From the NCBI RefSeq assembly GCF_921293095.1, contig NC_060251.1:100550566-100614565 (forward strand): a DNA stretch of 64,000 nucleotides, written 5' to 3'. Position numbers and translations under genes: made by a program. The notes beneath the pieces are model-generated. The model did not search any database. It saw nothing but the letters and a program-made list of their open reading frames with translations, and had not been told where the DNA came from. Below, piece after piece: positions 55,805-64,000 of the stretch (within the stretch, counting starts at the first letter, position 1; every line of letters begins with the position of its first letter). The DNA is from Ischnura elegans (lineage: Eukaryota > Arthropoda > Insecta > Odonata > Coenagrionidae).

Positions 55805-57786
55805 CCCTGTCGATTTCTGTAACAATAAGGTCTGTTCATTGTCTGTCAGTTGGCTGTTCGTTCCCTGTTCCCTGTCCAAGAGAGAACAGGCAGGCGACTG
55901 TTCGTAGAATGTAAATTGGAACGCCTTGTCTGTTCCTTGTCTGTGAGAAAACGGTTACTTGTCTGTTCCCTCCCTGTTAAGAAAGCGGCATTCTCTGTTC
56001 CTTACCTGTTGGACCACAGACAATGAACAGGCAGGGGACTGTGCGCTGTCAGTTCATTGCCTGTTTTCTTAGGTTGTTTGTTCCCTGTTCCTTGACCAAG
56101 AGAGAACAGGCAGGCGACTGTTCGTAGAATGTAAATTGGAACGCCTTGTCTGTTCCTTGTCTGTGACAATGTGGGAAGATGGTTATTTGTCTGTTCTCTC
56201 CCTATGCGCATACTTTTTTCCTTAACTGTTCGCTGTTGCTAAGTTGGACATAATAGACAAGAGATAATTTATGTTAAAATAGAATTAAAAGTTGAAATTC
56301 ATTTGAATGATTGTAAGAAAAACTTTTATTGTGCTTTTCCACATATTCCATTGGTTATAAATATCTTGAATAGTTGCAGAAAAGCAAGCTTTGTCATCAT
56401 TAACAGAACAACCACTACATCAACAAATATTTCACATGCCTTCATCAAAGAAATATGTACTTCCTTAAATTAATACAACTCGGATTCTGCACTATGTCAA
56501 TATAGTACGTGTGATTTTAAAAGAGAAACACGCCTTTAAAGAATATTTATGAACACGATGATTTCACTTCTCACAAACAAACCTACAAGAAAGACAGTCC
56601 TCTGACAATGTTTGTTGGTTCTTATTGGCGACGTAACGCACATACGCATAATACAAATACAATACAAATCTCAGTACTTGCTCAAAAACTTAAGAGACAC
56701 AATAAATTATTAAATAAACACACTCAAGAACAAATATCACTTCGACTTTCACTATCACTGAATGGATGCACGAATTACTTAATTCGTCACTGCGGGCATT
56801 TAGCACAGGTTAAATAATAATCAAATAAATAACTGTTTTCTCCGCATCCAACAACTTCACCACAACACAGTCGACCATGTGCTCGTAAACTGTCCGGATA
56901 ACGGTATCGGTTATTGGCGTCATTGTTTGCGTTTGCTATCCTCTATAGGTAGGTAGCAGCACCACGCTATCTTTCTGTCCTTGTTGAGAACCTGTTCAAT
57001 AGCTGTTCACTGTTTTCTGTTCGTACCCTGTACCGTGAAACGGACTATGAACCGGCCCTTGCCTGTTGACTGTCCGTTCACTGTTGTCTGTTCGTTCCCA
57101 GTCCGCTGAAACCACAGAGTACATACTCTTTGGCTGAAACATACGGCCCCAGCCTGTAATTGGCGAAGTAAAGTATTTAACGTGCGTAAGCCGAGCAGAT
57201 AGCTAATATAATTTGCGTGCTCACTTCAATAACCGTCATCCGTGGTTGATGGTAATCGTGATAATGAATTCAACCGTATATAATTACTGTTTAAGTAGAT
57301 GATATTTTCTTTGGATTCAATCAAACTTCCTTGTACTCAATTAAATTTGGATTAATCCAAATTGTTGTCCAAATTCCGAAACTTAAAACAATTGTTCGTA
57401 CGTTGTTCATAATCTGTTCTCAAAAAATCCAAAAGGTTCCAAACTGACAGCGAACAGGCATCATTTTTACGTAAATCGATAGGGTGTTTAGTGTTTGTTC
57501 ACTGTTGTCTGTTCATTCCCTGTTCGGTGAAACATACTACCAACCGGCCCCTGCCTGTTAAAAGCTTGTTCACTATTGTTCCCGAAATGCTTGTTGCCTG
57601 CCTGTTAAGGAACAAGCTGCAAACAGAGTACAAACTGTTGGTAGGCTGTTCGTAAGTTGTTCCTACTTGTGAGTGACCCGAGATTGTTCGTTGGCTGTTT
57701 ATACTCTGTTCACTAATCTCCAACAGGCTATCAACAGACTTCAAACGGACAGCGAACAGGCATTGTTGTTTCAGAAATCGACAGGG
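55805..57786. mobile_element. CTGTTC-rich inverted-repeat DNA transposon
   Basis: The left end CCCTGTCGATTTCTGTAACA and the right end TGTTTCAGAAATCGACAGGG are inverted repeats of about 20 bp with one mismatch. TA flanks both sides (55803-55804, 57787-57788). Both ends are filled with dozens of CTGTTC/GAACAG words. A 220-bp unit is tandemly repeated at the left (CCAAGAGAGAACAGGCAGGC at 55876 and 56096). A second right-type end lies at 57444-57486 (AGCGAACAGGCATCATTTTT, ATCGATAGGG). No transposase frame is visible. Confidence 0.7.
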
Positions 57787-57788
57787 TA

Positions 57789-58602
57789 CACCTCCTCCGA
57801 ATACCACCATAACCACATCTCGAACGCCAAAAATCTTTTCGCTCTTACATCACGATCCTCTCATTACTTGCGTATTTCCCAATCAAGATAGGTCCATACC
57901 CTCAATTCGTCACTTTACTCATCTATATATAATCCGGACAGCGAAAGTTTCGACGCCGTCGAGCAACTGACCTTCAACATTTTAATATAACATCGGCGAC
58001 ACACTTGGCGACCGTCAACAACCGATAAAATGCGCGCTGCCAAGAGACGAAACAATTACGGCGAAGGGATTGCGCCTCACAACAGCAGCAGAGTGTCATA
58101 ATGACAAGAGCGAGATAAAAAAAAGCCGGGAAACTGTTGATAGGCTTTTAAGTTCTGGCGCCCACAACCACGAACAAAGGTTGAGAGCTGAATGTCGAGG
58201 AAACCACAACCAGGTCGATCTTTCATTTCGCGATATTTGTCCCCCAAACTCGAAACGAATGACTCTCACAAAAGCGCAGCTGACCTCAAATTATCGCAGA
58301 AACATTGAATTATACACCACTCGCGTCACAGTGAAAAAGTACACACTTTGAACGAGCCATTAATTTTTTTTAAATTCTACTTCCATCACGACTACTGTGC
58401 AAAACAACAAAGCAAAAACTTTTTCGTCTTTCAATTTAGTAACAAAAATGTTTAAAAAATAAATTTATAACAGCAATCAAATATTAAAACGTGCATAAAT
58501 ACCGAAATAATAATGACCAATATTATTGCACGTCGACACAAAAATTCCGAAGAGAAAATCTCTTTGAGCATGAATGAGTAACGAAGGCACAGAGATTACG
58601 AT
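57789..58602. other. No recognisable feature
   Basis: Includes an unrecognised 93-codon plus-strand frame at 58070-58351. AT-rich after 58360. Confidence 0.35.
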
Positions 58603-58649
58603 GTACCGTATACTATAGATTACGAAGTGCAATCTATAGTATACGGTAC
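58603..58649. repeat. Perfect 19-bp inverted repeat with 9-base loop
   Basis: GTACCGTATACTATAGATT (58603-58621) and its exact complement (58631-58649) flank ACGAAGTGC. AGATTACGATGT and AGATTACGAAGT occur before and within it (58592 and 58616). Confidence 0.9.
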
Positions 58650-59348
58650 CTACATTTTAAAGAGGAAGGTGGTCCCAAATTAAAAGATAATGCTTTTAAA
58701 ATCTCGATAAACCATTCTATTGTTTTCTTAAATAAAAATCCAAATTGGTAAATATAAATTTGCATGGAGGCTTCCGCGGTTATTCAATCACGGTATTCCA
58801 GCTGCCTTCCAGCTGGTGTCGTCAGGTCCGGTAAGAAATTCCTCATAAGTTATAAGCACAGAATAGAGGTCCCTAACATAGTCAGGCGCGCGCTCATTGG
58901 CCGGGCGGAAATTCGAACTCAATTGTTTGAAGAGTCTTTCACGTCGTTCAAACGGTGAAACTAGCGAATAACCGTTTTCTCCATTAACCTCAGTGTTTTC
59001 CGCTATTTTTTTATCTACCCTTATTAACAGAGTAAAATTCTTATTATCTGCCTTTTTACTTAACTTACACACGGTAAATTTTTTACGTGACCGGGTTCTG
59101 CAAATGCTGGCTCTACGACTACGGAAAAAGGGGATTTTTTCGACCTTTCAGGGATCTAGACGGTTGCTCGATTGGAAGTACGGTTGGAAGTACGATTTTT
59201 CACAGTCCCATGCAATTTCTAACACTCCATCGTAAATATTCGATGGGAGACAATCTTTTTTCATTTCGAAGGAGGTCAGAGATCTTCTTGTCGCTTCTGA
59301 ATCTGGTCAAGACATCCTTTATCTACCCACGTAAAATCCCTGACAAGT
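58650..59348. other. No recognisable feature
   Basis: Frames of up to 97 codons on both strands (58764-58958, 58788-59072, 59087-59380). None is recognised. Confidence 0.35.
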
Positions 59349-59403
59349 ACCGCGCCCATGGTACTAATATATCTGTATGATATATTAGTATCATGACCGC
59401 GCC
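59349..59403. mobile_element. 39-bp hairpin flanked by an 8-bp direct duplication
   Basis: ACCGCGCC at 59349-59356 and again at 59396-59403 flanks a hairpin with 17-bp arms (CATGGTACTAATATATC and GATATATTAGTATCATG, one G-T pair) and a 5-base loop TGTAT. It looks like an extremely small insertion with target duplication. Confidence 0.6.
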
Positions 59404-60579
59404 AACCGCAACTAATGTCCAAATTACACGTACACTATAGATGAGTGTAGATGAAAACCCTCTCAAAATATTTTAATCTTATTTCAGTTTTCTTCTCACT
59501 ATACCGTGACATATCAGGGCACAAATACAGGGTGGCCATACAAATTCAAAATGACATTAACGAACTTTACTAAACTTTCCAGACTATATTTGTTTTTCCC
59601 GGCTACTTTATCATAAACATAAGACGAAATATTCGTCCTTACGGGAGATAAAAAAGTAATTAACGGCATTAACATAATAACCTAAACATAAATTCTAACA
59701 AACTCACGATAGACATGTGAATAAAGACAACTATGGAGACAGTTGAACCTGAATGACATTTCGGGTGTAGAACGTTCACTCATGAAAGATACGTAAATAC
59801 ATTAGATAAATAAATAAAAATCGCCATTACATTATCCGCGCAGGCACTTTTTCCATACATATCTTTTCAATAAATGAAATTCCAAATATTTCTCTCCCAT
59901 TCTACGTTTTCCAGAAGAATGGCGACTCCGGAATATTATGGCTTCGAGAACAAAGAAACGGGACACAGACTTCTCCAGCAGATATCGACAGTGTTGAAGG
60001 CAACGAAAAACCAACGGAGAATTAATAATGCTCCAGCCTTTCCTTCGAGCAATAAGGCAATCAAAAACTTCAGTTGGACGCTCACATGCCCTGATGACGA
60101 TGCCCGTGTCAAGCATCGAAACGTTAGCTATAGAAAACTGACTTGGCGGAGAACCCGAAAAGAATTCCTACAGTTTTTGAACCAGGAAAGCCTACGATTC
60201 GATCATAACTACAGATTGCCACTTGAACACATTCCTTCACTATATTTCGCAGCACCACGATGATATTCATAAGCTAAGGCTTCCCCGAATGCGAATTTTT
60301 GCGATCCCATTTACGATTGCAGGCTAGGAACGCTGTGGTAAGGCCCGCACAGCATCCAGAATCGTAATTAACTCCACGAATACAAAACATCGTGAAATAC
60401 ATTAAAAAGTATAAATGAAGCCACAGAAAATTTTCACTCGCGGAAACCAAGGATATATGCGAATGCGAATAACGAATTTCGTACAAAAAAACATGTATAC
60501 AATAAGAACCATTTTCGTGAATATCGGGTCGCCCCCTGAAACACCTTTTATCCACCGCCGCGAAATTGCGCCATTACTC
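59404..60579. other. No recognised gene; 129-aa open frame at 59874-60263
   Basis: The plus-strand frame contains RMATPEYYGFENKETGHRLL and RRTRKEFLQFLNQESLRFDH, basic and without a motif that I know. A second start (Met-16) gives about 114 aa. The opposite strand is also open over part of it. Chance or an old element are both possible. Confidence 0.25.
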
Positions 60580-60955
60580 ATTCCATAGAGACCCAATTCC
60601 ATCCCATACAAGGCGGATTTCTGTTACCACTTCAGTCGCATTTTATTCGGCTTTCAAAAATGTCCGCGACGCGGTGACAAGTGCAATGCGACCCACTTTT
60701 TTCCAATATTTTGCAGTGCAATGTTTGTAATGGCGAGGAATAGCATTGATAAGTCATGAATTTGATAGATCACATCATCATGTGCATTAATTTCTGTTAA
60801 TACCCCCAATTCTGCCTTATATCCCCCTCAAATTCGGATCACTTTGTCCGTCAGCGACGCGAGTGGCGACTTCTGTAAATCCATTTAAATGTGCGGTGGG
60901 TGACAACACTTTTCGAGGCCGACTTAAGGATCCTCTTTAATAATATTCGTGACTC
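60580..60955 (+). repeat. Dispersed repeat E, copy 4
   Basis: From TTCCATAGAGACCCAATTCC through CACTTTGTCCGTCAGCGACG and GAGTGGCGACTTCTGTAAAT to CTTTAATAATATTCGTG. The frame reads CPSATRVATSVNPFKCAVGD here, matching the minus-strand frame of copy 1 (CPSATRVATFVNSFKCAVDD). Confidence 0.75.
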
Positions 60956-63900
60956 GTGCATAAAAAAAAACAGAATCATAAAAAAACGAAGTCGATTCTC
61001 CAGACTGAGTACCCAGCATCACGTCCCAACGCTTCAGAATACGTCACAGGTATGAGTTTCTGCGAAAAAATTCTCGAGGAAGTCTGGAATTTGAATATTT
61101 TATTAAGTTCGAGAAAAAAATACTCGAGTTTAGGATGACTTGTGGAAAACTTTCAAGGATAAGAAATAAAAGTTATGAAAGATTCGAAAAAGTTCGAGAT
61201 TACAAAAAAAACAAGGAGAGGCTTCGTTATATTCGCAATGAACAAAGTGATGCCTTCGAGAAGCTAACGCGGATGACTAACGCCCATGGCTTAAGAGTTT
61301 CCAGGAAGTATGTCGCGTAATTAAAAAGTTCTCTTTGCACTTTGAGCGCGACAGGAATAGATTAGATTATGGAATGCTCCGAAAGACGACCAGTAAGGGT
61401 GAAGAGATATATTCAGAGGCGACAAACTGAATACTAGCTACTATGGGCTAGGAAAGAATCGAAGACTGTGCACTTTCATGTCACCATCCAGTGAGAAACC
61501 CGAGAAAGCATTCATGTTCAGGTGTTCTCTACTTAATACCTTATAAAAATACTTAGTAGAAGTATGGACTTTTTCGTCCACCATTACCAGCAGATAAGGT
61601 CACTTAAAACCCAGCTTATTTGAGAATTAAAGATTTTTTACCCGATTTTCACTTAAAATGTCTCTTTAATATGGGACCGGTTGCGTCCAACTGCGAACAT
61701 CTTCAGGCCCTCAAATTCTCGAATAAACCATGTATTTTGAAAAGGTTAAGGGTGAAAGTATCCAATTTACCCTATTCATTTTTGCAATATTTTCACGCAT
61801 TTGCAAGTTGGCCTTACTTGGTTACATGGGTCCAGGAAGGTAGTCTACATTGCAGAAAATTACTGTAATTTTCAAACTGAAAAAATCTCTTTAACAACTT
61901 TCTTTTTTTCTTGTTACATTTAAATTAATTTTGGTAGAAAAGAGAGTAAAAAACTGAGAAATATGCCGAGCAGAAACTTATTATGAATACAAAGACTAAA
62001 GTTGCAATGCCATCAAATTTGCTATGATTTCAAACTAATCTTTAGCTGTGGCCGATCGAGAATGAAAGTCAACTCAATGCATATCTTGAAAAATATGAAG
62101 TAAAAATGAATAGGGGTCTGTTTGATCTCTGGAGCAATACTAGTGTGAAGCTGCCGAATATTTCATATGTTACCACCAGACAACTGTTGACTTTGTAATC
62201 TAACAACTTTCAATATTCCATCTTTTCTCCAGTTTTTTGTTGTTGTTATGTTTACATGACAACTTGTATCATGAAATGTCTTTACTTTTTTCACATATTG
62301 TTGTAGCAGGACTTAGCTCTTAGAGTAAACTTATTCCACTTGTGTTAACTCTATTATTTTAACAACAACGGCCTACTTCCAACAAAAAGTAATAAGCGAA
62401 TAAATGAAATATCAATGGGTTAAAAAACCAAGTCTCAAAGTAATTTCTTATGTTATCAAATTGAAAAATCCGTCCCTAAAAAAAAAGAGAGAATTGGATC
62501 AGAAGTAATATCTGCTCTGTTTGTCAACCTTACGGCTCTTCGGATGCTGTGGGTTGTGAGATTATTCGAAGGAGACACCCAGCAGCTATAATGATATTTG
62601 ATACAAGAGAAGAAAAAATGGAAACAGCCAGCAATTTCCTCCTATAAAGGAAGCAGATCTTAGCTAAAGGTGTGCAGTACAGAGTGGAAGGGGAATGGTG
62701 TCCCTGAAAATAGTAGTCGAGCCCAGATAGCAAAATAAATAGACAAATGTCGAACCCACTACGAAGCACCCTCCAAACAATTCAAAACAAGGGTTCACCT
62801 CTGGAGTGGAGTAGATCCCCCCCAAAAATTCCTTACGGGTGTGAGGAAAAAATTTGTCAGGCTTGTTGATTTCCCCGGAGTGTTCAGATATCGAGATTCG
62901 AGTTATTAGGGTTCTAATGTTGATCATATGACTCTTCTAAAATGCTTTAAAAACTTAAAACTCACTAATTATAAAATTTCCCTGGGCAAGATCCCCGGTT
63001 TGGGCCCCCCCAATATTTTTTGCTAGTCGACATCCCTGCCACCATTGATGCTTAAGAAACAGGGCAGCCTTTCACAGCTGGAGGAAAGAAGACAGGTACA
63101 TCAGATACAAGTAAAACTCCACATGACATAAGAAACCCACTCATTGAAGCTATGCATATGTGTACGAATAGCAAGGGGATCTGGTAAAATCAAAGAATGC
63201 ATTAAAACAAAATAAATTCACTATTTTATTTTTGTTCTTGAGTAGCACTACATCTTGCCAGCAAGACTGAAAAATACTGTGCATAACATCTTTTATCTTC
63301 TCTCGCAACAATCATTTCACAAGAAGGAATCCTGTCGAGGCCCTCCAAAGTGACCAATATGCCACCCTGAGCCTTAAATTACTACCTCAATATAAATAAA
63401 TACCACAAGAAGAGAAAAAAAGTCAAAGATTTGTTCTTGGCATAGACCTTGATGAATTGCCAAGGAAATTTTGAAAATGGGAAAATTATTTAATGATAAA
63501 AGAGTCACCATGTGAAGTTCGTAAATACAAGCATTCGACAAATAGAACTCCGACTAATTTCACCCTCACAAACTTCTAAAGCATCATGTTATTTCACAAC
63601 AAATTCCTGCCATAATCTTTGGTTTATCAAATGATGTATTTTCATCATTTCATAAAAGTGAAAAGATAGGGATTTTTCAGCAACTGAGACCCGACACCCA
63701 TATAGGTACCAAAATGACATGGGAGGATTATTATAAATCCTTTGGCACATTCATTTTGAAATTTTCACACACACTGAATAAATATTCAATTTCCATGTTA
63801 AAAAAAAACAAAATGCTGACCAAGGCGTGGAAATTCAAACATCACACTCCACAAGACTCACATTGTGACGCCAACCCATTTAAACAGCATAACTCTACTC

Positions 63901-64000
63901 CATAGGAACCATCAGATGGTAACTTAATAGGCATAAAAACATGCTTTAAAATTCAAGAGAATTGCTCTGAAACTTCATACACAATCAAATAAAAGCTGAT
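60956..64000. other. Three kilobases with no recognisable feature
   Basis: Short frames such as 61135-61320 (KSYERFEKVRDYKKNKERLR, Lys/Arg-rich) and 61620-61868 show no known domain. No shared repeats. Confidence 0.35.

Noticed and set aside
55865..57780. AGAACA/TGTTCT words as steroid-receptor response elements
   Set aside because: The words lack the 3-base-spaced palindrome and occur as a repeated field inside a transposon.
59874..60263. 129-aa plus-strand frame as a host gene
   Set aside because: No recognisable domain, and the reverse strand is also open for 94 codons; left as unrecognised.
1..64000. CRISPR array, rRNA genes or an integrated prokaryotic island
   Set aside because: No regularly spaced repeats, no rRNA sequence, and no compact bacterial-style coding anywhere.

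Overview
This window reads as non-coding DNA from a large, AT-rich arthropod (probably insect) genome that is packed with transposable elements. No complete host protein-coding gene can be supported. The evidence is indirect. The non-LTR retrotransposon tails, mariner, Tigger, hAT, piggyBac and PIF/Harbinger ends, tRNA-derived SINEs and one TATA/Inr/DPE core-promoter arrangement all fit an insect. There are no bacterial operons, rRNA genes or intact long ORFs. The species cannot be told from this sequence alone.

Layout. 0-10 kb: a LINE fragment, the first copy of a ~665-bp inverted-repeat element (family M), a 5'-truncated CR1-like LINE with a 3' hairpin, a Tigger-like element with TA target duplication, and a LINE 3' end. 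11-15.3 kb: a piggyBac-like element, a possible short gene (TATA/Inr/DPE followed by an 83-aa ORF with a signal-peptide-like start), and two tandem LINE fragments plus an inverted one. 17.5-23 kb: an old duplication carrying a SINE, a hAT MITE with an 8-bp duplication, a LINE copy, and a piggyBac-like element with an internal 81-bp inverted repeat. 26-32 kb: short repeats, two hammerhead-like mini-elements, and a 3.28-kb PIF/Harbinger transposon. Its transposase and MADF/BESS genes lie on opposite strands with interleaved exons. 34.5-48 kb: a SINE, a 2.5-kb Tc1/mariner/pogo-type element with a LINE inside it, two internally deleted mariners (one hit by a SINE), and an M copy hit by a piggyBac MITE. 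48-56 kb: a dense nest with a LINE split by a 160-bp retroelement, a foldback element, three more M copies and the best-preserved LINE (partial RT domain, 11-bp duplication). 55.8-57.8 kb: a CTGTTC-rich inverted-repeat transposon. 58-64 kb: mostly featureless, with two striking small hairpins and one more dispersed repeat.

The elements form a clear relative chronology: SINE in mariner, piggyBac MITE in M, M in LINE, and small ribozyme-like insertions in a LINE and in family E. Several target duplications are exact, so many boundaries are given to the base. The most interesting structures are the interdigitated antisense genes of the Harbinger element, the two short insertions (160 and 200 bp, 11- and 12-bp duplications) with hammerhead-like cores that resemble Penelope-derived retrozymes, and the putative TATA/Inr/DPE promoter.
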